From Tigriopus japonicus (Eukaryota; Arthropoda; Copepoda; Harpacticoida; Harpacticidae): a stretch of DNA of 64,000 nt. The stretch covers positions 1,302,904-1,366,903 of the forward strand of contig CM021313.1 of assembly GCA_010645155.1 (NCBI GenBank). Direction: 5' to 3'. A program made the position numbers and the translations under genes. How positions within the stretch are numbered: position 1 is the stretch's first letter; each line of letters starts with the position of its first letter. This document shows positions 32,155-45,700 of the stretch, in pieces. A model generated the notes under the pieces. It saw only the letters and a program-made list of their open reading frames with translations, was not told where the DNA came from and ran no database searches.

Positions 32155-34332
32155 CCTATTGTGTCTTTCTGCCATGCCTACTTAAAACGGTCTTAGTAAA
32201 ATTGCTTCTTCTGTGATCTGAATACCTGTGTAAAATTGCGCTTCAAAGCTGCACAACCCGGACATTGACATTAAGCGGGCGACATTTACTGACATATGAA
32301 TACGTCCATGCTATAGGAGCAAAGTTACTGATTTCGACCTAAAGTGGATATTAATGACTGGTCTGTTGCCCCGATACGATGTCGTCGTGTTTGGAGGAAG
32401 CAAACTGTTTTAAATTACCCGTTGTTCAAGATCTGAAGATTAATCAGTTTTTCAATATTTCCAACAACCGCCATCTACTCTATTAGGACATGTGGGACAT
32501 GCACATACCTAGAACAGGCGATGGATAGCATCGAGTTTGGAGTTCATGGAAGGGCGTCGTATTCAAAGCTTCACCTTTACAAGTTCGTAGTTCAATGCGA
32601 TATACATAGAGAGGGGAGTAGGTAGTACACTTGGGCATCTGTATTTTAGGCCTAGGACCTCCCTACTTTAGAAAAAGGTGTGTGTGCTTCCATGCTCGCC
32701 TCAATAGTAATACACAAAAGAGGATAGAGGGACGGATGGCGCGCTCTTGTTCCAGGATATGAGTAGTTCGGATTTTAATGAGGATCGAGGAAGATTTCCG
32801 CTCGAATTCCATCGCATTTTTGAGTATGTTGTGGGTGAGCGTGGACAGAGCTTGATTTTAATGTAAAGCTAACTGAACTATATCGATATTGTATGTCATG
32901 TTCTGATCGACAAGAGGCATTAAGATGGCTTTGAAATTGGCGTTTTGAAGGTGCGTTTGCCAGACAAACGGCTGAGATTTGTAGTCTTTGCGCTCGCGTC
33001 ACATTTTGTTATGAATGGATTTGAGGATGACAGTATGATGGATCTTTTGAAAAGGTTTAATTTTTGCACACGATCATCTTCTAATTAATAAAGATGTGTA
33101 TTATGACGATGATGATGATGGTAATGTTGAGAGTGATGATGTGAAATCATCAGGAACTATAAAAAATCTTCACTCCTATCCATTTTAGATGGTTTTGACT
33201 CCGCAACTTCCGCATTAAAATTCCGCGTCGTGCATTCTCAAGTTTCAAAGCGATCTTTGTAGAAAGGATTCTTGATCAAACAGATAAATGGTGTGGGCAC
33301 TAAACTTGATGGGCAGCTGAGTTAGTACTTGGAAAGAAAGGAAAATGATAAGCAAGACTCAATCAAATTGCTCTATTTTATTCGGAATATTTATATTACA
33401 ACTACCTGAAGGGCACTTCCCTTCTGATTGAGGCAATATTCAGTTAAGAAGAAGGCCTGTTGAAAAAATACAAATGAAACGCCATGACATGCTCATTAAA
33501 TGCAACAAAAGTAGGCAAAATACGACAAGAAAAATCCAGAAAAAGCCTCAATACTTGACAATATCATAAAACCAATAATAATACACAGTTCATTTTCCAC
33601 TAAGTTGCAATTAAATCTGGAGCCCAAAATTGCCCTCGATTTATTGGTCATATCGCTTTCAAAAACCAACCAACCAAGAAATGGAAGCTGAGGACCCCGG
33701 TTGAAGACTAGAAGTGATAGAAATAGAGTCATCTGATTACCGCCTTTTTCCCTACTTTGGTTTTTGGATGCTCTCATTTTGAGTACATTATAGTTAGTAA
33801 ATCCGACGATTTCCCCAAGTCTTCTTTAGTTCAGTTCCCGCGCAGAGAGCAAATCTGTGAAGGTCGATGGAAATAGTCGGAAAAAGTAGGAATGAATTGC
33901 TCCGAAACCGGGAAAAGTTAGGAATAAGGTCGAATTAGTGATAGGTGAGAATGACACCGAATTGGAAATTTTGGTACTAGATGGCACTTCTCCGAGTTTG
34001 GAAACAGGTAGTAACTTCTATTCTTCTCCGAATTTCATTACGATAGGGACGTACGTAGACCAAGAGGTCTCAAATTCCAAATTCGATCAAAATTGAAGAA
34101 ACAAATGGCAATACTACATTTTCACAAGTTATGCTTGCAAGGATTTGTCGCTTAAGTAGATTGGCTTGAATTAAAACTGAAATTGACACAAACTTTTTCA
34201 AACTTATCAAACCTAACAAAACTAATCTAATTATCATACAATAAGACACCCTTCTCATGAAAATCCTAAGCCTTGGCACCTTCGACTACTATTTGCAAAA
34301 TTACATAATGGATTCGTCGTTCCATAAAATTA

Positions 34333-35465
34333 CCTCCAGTCAGGGTTGGTCAGGGGGATAATCCCATCCAAAAGGTGTCCCGTTTATCCCCCTTGGGATA
34401 AACGGGATTTTCCTACAAGGGATAAAGGGAACAAACGGGATAAACGGGATTTTCCTCAAAGGGATAAAGAGGACAAATGGAATAAACGGGATTTTCCTCC
34501 AAGGGAAAAAGAGGACAAACGGGATAAACGGGATTTTCCTCCAAAGGGTAAATAGGACAAATGGGATAAACCGGATTTTTCTACTTTTTCAAGCCTGATA
34601 TCGTTATTTATATAAATAAGTTCGTTTTTTTTGGTCAATTTCTTATATCCATTGTGCATGAACTTTTCTCACCCAAATAATCTTCAAGTACGAAAATTTC
34701 TTCAATTTTGTCAAGTCTTAAGTGAAATCATGCCTTGCTTGCCTCATGTGATGTCCTTGTCATCACTTAAGGGTGTGACTGCTTTTCCTTTAGCGATCAA
34801 ATTTTACTTCATGATTTCCTGTTGAATTAATCCAAACAACCAAATTTTTATTACACGTTATATTTATTTTTGGGAAACTGAAAGTGAGTATAGGAGGATG
34901 AATGCTTGTTATTACAGAAAATTAGATTTTGTTCCTGTTTAGCTTTATTGAGAAATTTCCTTAGCAACAGTACTTGAGGGTTTCACATGAGTTTGAGGAC
35001 AGTACAACAGATGCTGTTAAGAGTTACATATTTAGTTTTTAGACCCAAAATTTTCAGGGCTCTGCAAAAAGCCAAATTAAAATGCACAAGTACCAACTTA
35101 AGGCAAATTTCTGAAGCTCATCAAAAAGCTTTGTATACAAAAAAATCATACTTTTCAAAATTGTGTGCTTAAACCAGACAAATTCATCATTGTTGATACT
35201 TAAGACTGCCTAAACCCTTAAGTTGTCAGTTCTCAAGAACTATGGGGGATTTATGAACTATTTTAGCCATACTGTCTAATTATGGTATTAGTTATGGTCA
35301 GCTATTTTTCAGGGATATCAAAAATTATTAAAACACATCCAAATTGGCTTTTTCGTTTATCCCCTGATTTATCCCGTTTATCCCCCCATTAATCCCATTA
35401 AACCCGTTTATGGAAAAAGGGGATAAATCAAAAAAGATGTCCCCCCGACCAACCCTGCCTCCACT
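34333..35465. mobile_element. hAT-like non-autonomous element (MITE), 1117 bp, with 8 bp target duplication
   Basis: The element spans 34341-35457. The left end is CAGGGTTGGTCAGGGGGA; the reverse complement of the right end is CAGGGTTGGTCGGGGGGA, so the 18 bp inverted ends differ at one base. Flanking 8-mers are CCTCCAGT (34333-34340) and CCTCCACT (35458-35465), 7 of 8 identical. CAGGG termini plus an 8 bp target duplication point to the hAT superfamily. Both ends carry GGGATAAACGGGAT motifs in mirrored orientation, typical of subterminal transposase-binding repeats. The middle is AT-rich with no transposase frame. The high identity of the ends suggests a younger insertion than the element at 1223. 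Confidence 0.85.
34396..34579. repeat. 42 bp minisatellite inside the hAT-like element
   Basis: The unit GGGATAAACGGGATTTTCCT plus a roughly 22 bp spacer containing AAGGGATAAAG is repeated about four and a half times. Because 42 is a multiple of three, it creates an artificial frame of 14-residue Lys/Arg/Asp-rich repeats, which should not be taken as a protein. Confidence 0.88.
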
Positions 35466-38400
35466 TGAAGAAATCAACATCGAACAATTAGATGGAGTTC
35501 GAAGTGAGATTTGGGCTTGGGACGACTTTATTGCTTGCTCTGACATGGTTGTTTGGGCAAAAATGTTTTTAAGAACATAAATAGAAGAAAAAGCAAAAAT
35601 TCCAAATCGTGCTTTTAGATTCATCACGACTGGCTTTCTTTGGCTATTTTGGCAGGATTTATAAATTTAGTCGGGCGAAAAAAAATTCCGCGGCACCCTG
35701 TACAAGGAAAGAAAATCAAATAAAAAAACGTCTATGTTTTTTCAAGAAATGGGGAAAACAAGAACTAGACAAGCAAAAAAATGCAGAAACAAAAATTGAA
35801 TGGATTTTCATGCAATGTATAGCCAAGAGCAGATTTTCATAAATGCCCAAAATTGACGTTACTTATTTTCATTGCAGTACATTTTCTGGCAGTGTTTGAT
35901 TAATTAGGCCTTTGGTAAAAGACCTAATATTAGTAATTAAGGATCAAAATTTTGCAATCATGACATCAGTGCCGTTATTTCTTGAAAGTTTTGAATTTTC
36001 AGAAATGAACACCAATATTTTAGGGTTTTTTTCCTGTAATCTTATTCCCATGTTAACAAAGTTATAGACGTAACAGTGAAATTGAGCTTTTTCCTCCGAA
36101 TCTGGCAAACCTGGAACCATTGTTCTTAATTCGAATTAAAGTGAACTTTAAGATCTTTGTGTACAATTCGTTGATAATTTAGTAGAGAGCTAGAACTTGA
36201 AGTATGATTGCATTGCATAATTTAAGGATAACTTTAACAAATCCAGTGGTCCATGCATCATTATTATCTCTACCCCATTCTTTATGTTATATTTTCTTTT
36301 TCAAAAAGTGTTTTTAATCTGTTTTGTAAAGAGATTTGTTTCAGCAAATGACATTGCTGTTTGAATGAACCATTAAACAAAGGGTGCAATGTTTTTTACT
36401 CTAGGTAACTTAAATGGTACTTCTTTCCTTTTATTCTCCTCTACCTAAACTTTTCAAAAGATTTAAGTATCTTGTAAACCACGACACCAAATCAATAGAC
36501 TAAAATTAATCCCGTGGCAAAGTCCTTGAACATTCTAAGTTTGTCAGGAATGATAGTGCTTTATCACATGTTACGATGATCGTCTGATGCGAAGATTTTT
36601 CATAATGAACGGGAGAATACAATGAAAATATGTGGGTGCGCCATCCATTATGAAGATAGACTCAAAGGTCTGGAAAAGCTATTTGTTTCCAACTTGAGAC
36701 TTATTTCACCAGGGGCTTTCACCCCCTCTGATGTTTTCCATTCCACTCATAATTGTTTAGTCCAAAAGACCTCAGTTTTGAAGGTCTTTTCCCAAAAAAG
36801 AGAATTTTTAATCAATTTTTTGCAATCCACAACGAGAAACAAACTTTAAAAAAGAAATCCGTAACAAAATTTGCGCCATACCTGAAGTAAAAAAAGTTGG
36901 TCGACGGAAAATTCTTGTAATCTCGATAAGTATTAGAATTGAAAAATCTGTCCATATTCTAAGATCCCTATTTTTTAAGCAATGGAGTGACCACTTTGTG
37001 TTAGCACGATGGATTTGATATATTAAGCTTCTTGAACATCCTGAGTATTTTTTTCATTCTAACCTGAATGTTTGAATTAATATGAAAAGCTTTTGTAAAA
37101 CCAAGTTTTCTTTGTCTTCATTAAACTTCATGCACTCAGTGTGGGAAAAATGCACACCCATATATTGACAGGCCCAACGGAGAGAAAGCTTTAGATTGTT
37201 TTGAGAATTCAACAATTTTGAGTTCAAAGTCGTCAGATTTAGTCTGATGGACTTGCCCATTGAGCTCTGGTGTCAGAACTAAATTTCAATGTGATTTAAG
37301 GACTTCAAAAAGATTTTAGAGATTGCATAGGCTAAAGGTTTTAGAAAAAATAAGACGTAAATCATCCATACCGGTCAGCAAAAGATAAGTTGCAATAATT
37401 TTAACCAATGGCGCCTCCATGCACGAAAATGATTTAAATCTGTTCGCCTCATACCATCGAACAAAAACGAAAGTGTTAAGAAATTCTCATGATTCGTTGT
37501 TGGTGAGTTATTTCACATTTTCCGTGTTCGAAATCATTCTAGGCACGTCTAGGTTTTCGCGAAAAAGGTAGGTTGCGCTTATAATGTTTTGATAATTTCG
37601 CGCAATAACCGATATTTGTACCCAAAAAGCCCTATTCGAAACCATGTAAAGAACCTCATGAGATTGTTTAATCATATTTAGGTTATCTTTTTTCTGCTTG
37701 GAGTCCCAATACTTTGGCCTGGCCAAAAAAAACGAAGCAATAAGAAAATTGAAGTATTCCCTTATTCCCTTAAGGATGTCCTTCGACAGATACTTTGAAT
37801 ACTGCAAATACTGTAAGTTAACCACGTGGCCTTGAAGCGAATGTCAATTGGAAGTAATTCATGTGGAAGAATAAAATAATTGGACAGTTTTGAATTTAAA
37901 AAACAATGAACATTTATCCATGTGTCGACGTGGGTTGCTCTGTCGAAAAAGAGTTTCGTAGTTCGAACCTCTTTCAAGACCTTTCTGGCCGTTCAAGTTT
38001 CAGCCATTTGAGTTTGAAGTAAATGATGCAAAAGGGATACTCCGTAAAAATTGCCTTATTTGGGGCTCTTTAAAGTGCAAAAATAAAAAGAAGTCACTTG
38101 TTTTAAGTTTGATCATTATTCCCTTTTTTCGCCTTGATTTCCAAAATGATAAAAAAACTTATTGCGGGGTTTTGTAATAGAACATAGAAATTATAAAGAC
38201 CGACAAAAACTCGATATTCATATCAACTAAAGCACACACATAGATGAGTATTTTCATTTTATTTTCAGGAGTGAGTATTGGTATTAGTGCAGACATAAAG
38301 ATTAGCGGAGAATTAATTCTGATCAACGAATTTCTTTGATCAATAGTTTAAACAAGCTTGGGATCGTGCTGGTTTCTTCTATTTTGGATGAGAGGAGTGT

Positions 38401-39738
38401 GACATTTGCAGTCTCCAAAGGCTTGTCAAAAGGTTGTCAAATTCACACCCACAGACGGAGAACCATTCTGATACCGGACATGAGATTGCCCATCGGAAAA
38501 GCTTTGGACGATGTGATGGCTGGCTTCGCTGGCCGGGCGAGGCTCAACCCTCCGACCCTAGCACCAACAATCAAAATTAAAAAAATTAAAAAAAATCCCC
38601 GTGACGCGAAAACTCTTCTATTATTTTTGTAAGAAATTCATTTTTGACGCTTCATAGTCTGTTTAAACTTGTAAGTCTGATTTCGTTTGAAAATATCTCT
38701 TCACGTACCTTTTGAGGTTTCGTCAACACTTTCGAAAAATCTCAAGTCCTATAATTTCCCAATCAAACCTTACAATATTCAGCTAAAAATGGGGCTATTT
38801 TTTCTAAATGTTACATTATTTGAGGTTTTCTTTTTTATGGTTAGTATATATTCTTACGATTTTCTTTGTTCGCAACAAAAAAAAGCGACGTATGCTGTGA
38901 ACGCTGTTGGATAAGTAAAGAGTCCCATCCTTAAAGGGAAATTTTCGCCCTGGATCCGGTCATTGAATCCATCGTCATCATTTTTGAAGAAAAAAATTCT
39001 CCTAACAATCAAAATGCATAAATGGCTTAAAAGACTCAAATCAATTTGTACTTGGATAAGTAACCGTCTCAAATAATTTCATTGCTACCTGCCGTATGTG
39101 CCAACTAATATATTTTTTTCAAAAAATGAAATCAGCTGTTCAACATTTTTGAATTAATTCCCGAATGCACTCGTGCTAAGAACTTGTGCATATTTATTGA
39201 TAAGTTAAGAAGATTTCAAGGAAGAATCTTGAAAATTGCACTAATTCATCTTGAGGTCTAAAATGTACCCATTTTTAATGCCCCTTTGCCCGATGAATAG
39301 GTAATACCTTTTTACGCATACGACATGATTTTAACAACGTTTGTTCCATTTAGTAAATAAACTTCCGCGTGCTGTGTAACGGAACGAAAGAAAATATTCG
39401 ATTTTTTTCTGTGATTCAGAATTTACTAGAGATCACGGAAATCCAAGATACACGAGCCTGTATGATTTTCATAGTTTATTGTATTTGGTAATCAGATTCT
39501 GACCATTAATTTCATACCAACAAGGATTGAAAACAATTTGTACACACATGTCAGAGACAATTACTAGCAATCAGAAAAGGGCGAGTTTGACGGAAACGTG
39601 CATATGCCCACATACACGTGAATCCATAATATACTTCAAACCCAAGCAATTAAAAGAAGGGAAAGCAGACATTCTTATCGTGATGTAAGAGGATCGTCAC
39701 AGCCATAGAGATATTTTTGCGTTTCTTCGTTGGATGGT

Positions 39739-42700
39739 CTAGTTGAGGATGCGCCCATTAGAGTACTTGGAGTAATGGGATCCTGCTCCAGAACTGGACG
39801 AGTGGATCTGATGGGGGCGCCGATGGGAGCGATGAGATCGATTCGAGTATCGAGAACTCGGTCTCGAATGAACTGGCACTCCATAAACGGCAGGCAAGCC
39901 GTTTCCACCCCCAGCTGTCATGCCATTTCCACCGTAATCGCTGGCTGCACTGCTTGATAGACTATGGCTCGTATCCACGGATATCAAGGGCGGAGGAATG
40001 GGCTTGAGCCCATTACTTAAGGAATATCTAGAAGAGAACAAAGGCAAATGAATCACGTTAGTAAGGCTGGATTGTTTTCTTTGCATCTTGGAATGTCGAG
40101 TTCAAATAGTCAAGAGCTGGAATGTGATTGGCAATGGCTTGTGTGTGTTTGAGAAGCGTGTCCAAATTGTTTCATCTTTGATCCCTTCCTGAGCGTGAGT
40201 GAGTGACGAGTGTTTTGTGTGAGTGCAAATTTAACCCAAAAGTAGGTAATGACAAAGACACCTATGGTTTTGATTGTGGGGTTGGGGGGTTAGTTAGGGA
40301 GGAAGGGATCCGTAGGGAGACGAAGTTGGGAAATGTGCCGAAAAGTGACTGCCCGCGCTGCTCGGTTGGCGATGGATGCTTGTGAAACCTGTGGAGGACG
40401 TAGGATATCTACCCAGAAGGGCAGAACAATTTTAGGACGTGGGGATCAAGGAGTAATAAGCGACGTGTAATAAGCACAAACATTGATTAGTTTTTCTATG
40501 ACATGAAGCTATATACACCATGATGAAGGCCATCATCACTTACCTTGATCCATATTGTGATCCATGCCAGGAACGCGTGTACGGGTCAAAATCTTCGATC
40601 ATGGATTGCTCCTTCTCGGTGACATCGGACTTGGCGCACGAACACGTCATGGCCGAGCACAAAAAAATATTCACAATCAACATGAGCAGGAAGAGTACAC
40701 CAAAGGCGATGCACAAGTACAATAACCATGGGGGGTTGGGCAAATCGCAGTTGTGGCCCAAGGCCTCGGCATCTGAAAGGAGTAAAGAATATATTTTTTG
40801 GCAATTTTACATATTTATTTGCCATTTTTGATCAACTGGACTTATGAGACTTAAAGTGAGACTGAAAAATCCACCTAAAGAAGAGCCCAAACATGTTTGA
40901 CCTAAAAAAAAGTTTTATTGGCTGAAAAATCCTTCGATAAAAACCGTTTTTTTTTTATTTTAGCCATTTTTGGGGCTTAAAAGGTGCAAGTTATTTGGCA
41001 AAAATCTGCACCCATACATCTGATCGGAAACGGCGTGGTCATAGCGCCTTTAGGAACCCCGCTCATTTCATTGTGGATTCTGGACTACTACTTTAGAAGT
41101 GCAATCAAGTCTTTCTTGGTTGAAAGAATGTTTCTTCTTACCAACATTCGCTCCTGGCTCGAGGACAAAAACGGAGTATGAAGCCATGAGGGCCCCGTCC
41201 TCAGGAGGTTGGAGAAATAAGGCGTCTGTCCTTGGTTGAGAGGAGGAATTGGGTCGTAATGATCGGCCAGGTCGAGTGTCGGGATCGCCAAACTTGCCTG
41301 TGTCATTGCACACAGGATCCGGGCATTGGTCTGAAAGAAAAATTCGAGAATTTTAATTGTCTGGTGCCTAATGGGACGTTCTCGTCTCCACCCAAAATGC
41401 AATTATGCTTGTCATTCTAATCTCTAGCATTTTCCTTAATGGTTAATTGTGTGGATTTAATGAAGGTGTGAGAGGGATCCTTAGCTAAGTGTGAGTGTGG
41501 TTCATTGACAATGACTAGGCCTATTACAAGCTCAGATATGTGGGGATGTCGCTCTATACGAATATCAAACCCATGGATAATCCGGACATCCTTGAAACTA
41601 GCCAAACAAGTAATCAATGCTTAGCATTGAATTGGCCTTGCTCCAAAACCCGAGTCTTTCGTCTCTGAGCGCTTTTGCCGAGGAGATGCTTTTTTATCCT
41701 TGACAAGGTATCAAAGTGTCGATAGGCCTGAATGATGAACTTCTACTCTGATATTAGCGCTGACGCATATCAGATGACGATTTTTGAAGGATGAAAAGAG
41801 TCTTTGGCAATTTGTTCTATGCGAGGCAAGTGCCAAATCCATTAGATCAGGGATTGAACAGCAGAGATTTCACAATCTTCGATTCTTCGCGGCCTCTGAT
41901 TTCTGAGGAACTGTCAATGTAAGACTCATTTTCGCTAGCTGGCTGAGCGAACTTATCACCATCCTCATCCTCATTCTCTATGATGTCTCCGTCTGTCTTC
42001 GCTCTCTTGCTTCAGCTCATCATCATCATCATCAACAACATCATCGTCACTATGAAGCGAAGAGTCTCCAAAGATTGGAAATTGAATGGATGATTGAAAA
42101 GATTATGAAGTGGAAGAACAAAATCAATGCCAAACTGCCTTCGTTCTTCTTTCTTTCTGGCCTATTCTATTCCTCTCCGCCATCATCATCTTCTTCTTCG
42201 TCTTCTCCTTTGGGTACGCTTCTCGGAGAGAAATTAAACTGACGGGCGTGAGATTCTTCTCGAGTTGATGGAAGTTCCAAAATACTTCCACGGACTCCTG
42301 TCGAGATTGGTTAGCAAATTGATTCCCCCCAAATGCCACTGATTGGCCAGACTCTTTCGAATTTCTACCAATGACCTACCTGTCTCTCTCTACGCCGCCC
42401 TCTCATTGACCTTTGGCCTCCTCAATATGCAGACACAATGATCGTGGATGTAGTAAGAATGCAAAAAATATATACGAACTCACCTCGGCAAACCAAGATA
42501 TCACATTGGAAATGGATACGATGACTCTCAGGAAATTTGAACATTGAGAAAATCATGGCCTCGGCCGTGCCCTTGGTCAAATCATAAGTGAAATCCGAGA
42601 TCAGATCCCGATCTGGACATCTAGAAAATAAACAGAGTACTCGTAATATGTACATACATAGATACTGTAAGATCTTTTTGGGGGCCCTTCTTCCATGATG

Positions 42701-45700
42701 CATATCGTAAAAGACTCTTTCAAGAAAAATACTTTCAAACTCCTCGCTTATTCCACGAATGAGGGAATGAGAGAAAAAATCCAAAAATCTAGACAGGGGG
42801 TCACTGATCTTGGCAGCCCAATAGAATCAATGAGTTTTCAAGAAATGTGCGCACCGTGTAAAAAATCATGAGAATTTACTTCTCAGAGTAAAATCAAAGC
42901 AAAGGCCAATATTGACCAGCAATCAACATGATCACCTTGATCCGTGACCTTCTCGACGAAAAGAATAACTTAAGGTTTCCACATCACTTACCCACGACTG
43001 TCCACAAGTTCTACAGTGTTGTTGGTGTCGCTGAAGCTGAAGCAACGTTTGACTTTCATGCCAAATTGACCTGAAACGACAAGAAAAATGATCACCATCG
43101 TCGCCTTTTCCATCCACCTTTTGGGGGCATGAACGAGCACATTCTTGGATGTTATTTTTCTCGATCGACTAAAACCAAGAGTCAGGATTGAGATTGTGTG
43201 GATTCCTTCTCACTTGCCATTATATTCATGACCTATGAGATCAACGACAAATATGGTTGGATTGTTTAGCCCACCATCGCATGAACTCGAACGAGGGTCG
43301 GCCTGACATATTTTTTTTCTTAGAAATCACGCGTCATTTTTCTTTCCTAAGTCCTGGCGTTTTCTATCGCACGTTGCATGAGGTCCTCGAAAGTGTTCTC
43401 TAGCTCATATGAGTTCCATAATGGAAAATTAATGCATGAGTTTTGAGCCACGTTTAATGCATAATTGCCCGCTCATATGGGATCACCTTGTCCTCGGTAA
43501 AAGTGCCCATTTTTGTAGGTTAAGGAGGGTAATTAAAGATGGAATTCCTCGGTGGGGTCAGTTAATCTTTGGCTTGTCGAGTTAACCGCCAAACCAGACC
43601 TGGCTTCAAGTGATTTTCAATCAAGAAATGTTCCGCTCTGACCTTTTCCCTTGCCATCAAAGAGTCTGGACAAGCGCGATAACTTCCTTCAAATAGCCCC
43701 AGTCCTTTCATGAATTGTCGAACATTAAACATTAGCCACACACTTGAAACAAAACTTGAGCAAGGGGGAGTGTTTTAGCAACATTTTTCTACGGTATTGT
43801 ATTTCGTTATTGCTTTGTGCCCCGCAACCGATCGGGGGCCTGGCCATCATCCATCTTTTTGCCATTTTCGTTCAAGTGCCCGTGAAAAATGAAGCCCGAC
43901 CAAAGAATGGCTTCTCTTGACGACTGTTTCGAGTTGATCGCCATTGTGTTTTACGTCGTTGGTGTTGCTGTGGCTGGACTGTGGTCCAATGTTCGAAACT
44001 GTTGAGCAACATGACATTAATTAGGGGGTTCGCAGCGATTGCATTGGAAGGCGAGTGCATTTTCTGAATGGTTTTGAAGTCTGGCTAGAAGGGTGAGAGC
44101 AAAAAAGGGGCCTACTCATTTTATCTGCATATTTGAAGGAAACCAAATGCTTGTCGTTTTTATGAGATGCACCAGAAAGAGTGAGTAGTTACTAGCCTCA
44201 TCAGGCTTGAGGCCATGCCAGGATCTTTCAGAAAAAAGACATACCCCTTGGCCGAATTTATCCAGAGAATCCATTATAAATCATCTCATTTATCTCGAGT
44301 GAAACTAGCAATACATATGTGTAGTTATCGTAACAAATGTCTCTTGTTTTTAATGCCTCCTCCGTTCATCTTTAAACGGTCCGAACTTCGAAGATGAGCA
44401 TTCTACGTTTATCTTAGTGCATGTTTACCACAGATTTATTGAGTTTTGTCTCGCTATCAGAGCCATTAATTATCGAGCCTCCCTTTCTTTTCAGGCACGT
44501 GCCTGTTTTTAAGGATGGTAAGCGGGGGATCTGCCCACAGATAGATGGCAAAATACGAGTTTGAACACCACCCATAAAGCAGTTTCCAATTAAGCATCAC
44601 CACTCATTTCTACCGAAACCGTAAGGTACATCGACAATCCGGAACTAACGTAGGAGAAAGCTCAGCCAAGAGATCTGACCTCTGCGAATGACATCATCGC
44701 AAACATGTTCGTATTTGGTCGTTAGTTAGCTTCGATCGGGAAAGTTAGGAACCCATTCGAAGTCCAGAATTTAATCCAATCGAAAATCAAACTCGCTACC
44801 ACTGAAGGAGGTGCCGTGTTTGGACAAATAGAAGCTCCAATTCTTCCAGAGACATTAGCGGAATGGACTCCATTCATCAACTGACAGGTTCATCTTAGCC
44901 GTTGCCATCTTTGGCACTTGTCAGAATTCCTCTTGATCTCGAGCCTAATCAATAATTAGCCTAGAAAGGCTCTCCTCGAGAAACGAACGCAGGGAATCGC
45001 CAAGGCTCGTGCACTAATAACGATGGCCGAAACTGAAATTGGCATCGTTGAGGATGACCCTCTAGTTTCTAACCGGTCTGTCGTGATTTTGGGGTGTTTG
45101 CTAACATGATGGTAGTGGATGGAAATTTAATTGCCTACCTAAGACTGAGCCAGAGACCTTGCTCGCTTCTTGGCTTGGATCAAAACTTGGCATCGTGTTT
45201 CGTCCCATTGGCCATTGTTACAAAGTTTATTGGAGTTCTTTTCATTGGTTTAGATCATTCTGTTCGCACTCTAGAGTGTTAAAAAGAACTTAAAACGGAC
45301 AACCATTGATGGACTTGATCCGACAATAAAAATCAACAGAGGTGTATGAAACAAAGAAGTAAATTTTGTCCAATGAACGGCGTGATTGTGCAGTAATCCT
45401 AATAAGGATTCATCGGTCCATGATTCAAGTAGAGGGTGATAAAATGAAAGACGCATTCAACACTGCAATTTGACACAATAATAGCCGCCTTCACCCACCC
45501 AAGACGTCGCTAGAAATCATTCGATTTTACGGGGATCATTTTGACTCGAACGATCAGGGTCATAAAGTTTCACTGAAGTGAATCCTTCTCGTAAGCAGTA
45601 CCAATCGTTTCTTTCTTCTCCTTCTCATTTTCTATTTCTAAATTTCAAAGGAGAAAACAATTATCCAAATTGCCCTCAACCCAAATGGTGTTAATGACCG

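Larger units (their letters stand above)
29865..39738. other. 9.9 kb gene-free region
   Basis: This region contains the promoter of the plexin-domain gene (right flank of 29864) and then AT-rich DNA with no protein or RNA gene that I can support. It includes a GCTT tetranucleotide run near 30177-30197, a CAA microsatellite (32095-32154), a GATGAT run near 33106 and one hAT-like element (34341-35457). A 98-codon frame at 38336-38632 has a short GC-richer patch (about 38490-38560) but matches nothing I know. Confidence 0.55.

Noticed and set aside
34346..34555. Frame encoding 14-residue Lys/Arg/Asp-rich repeats
   Set aside because: It arises only because the 42 bp minisatellite inside the MITE has a period divisible by three; there is no start context or neighbouring gene.
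38336..38632. 98-codon plus-strand frame with a GC-richer patch
   Set aside because: No domain, weak context and a lysine/asparagine-rich low-complexity end; not enough to call a gene.
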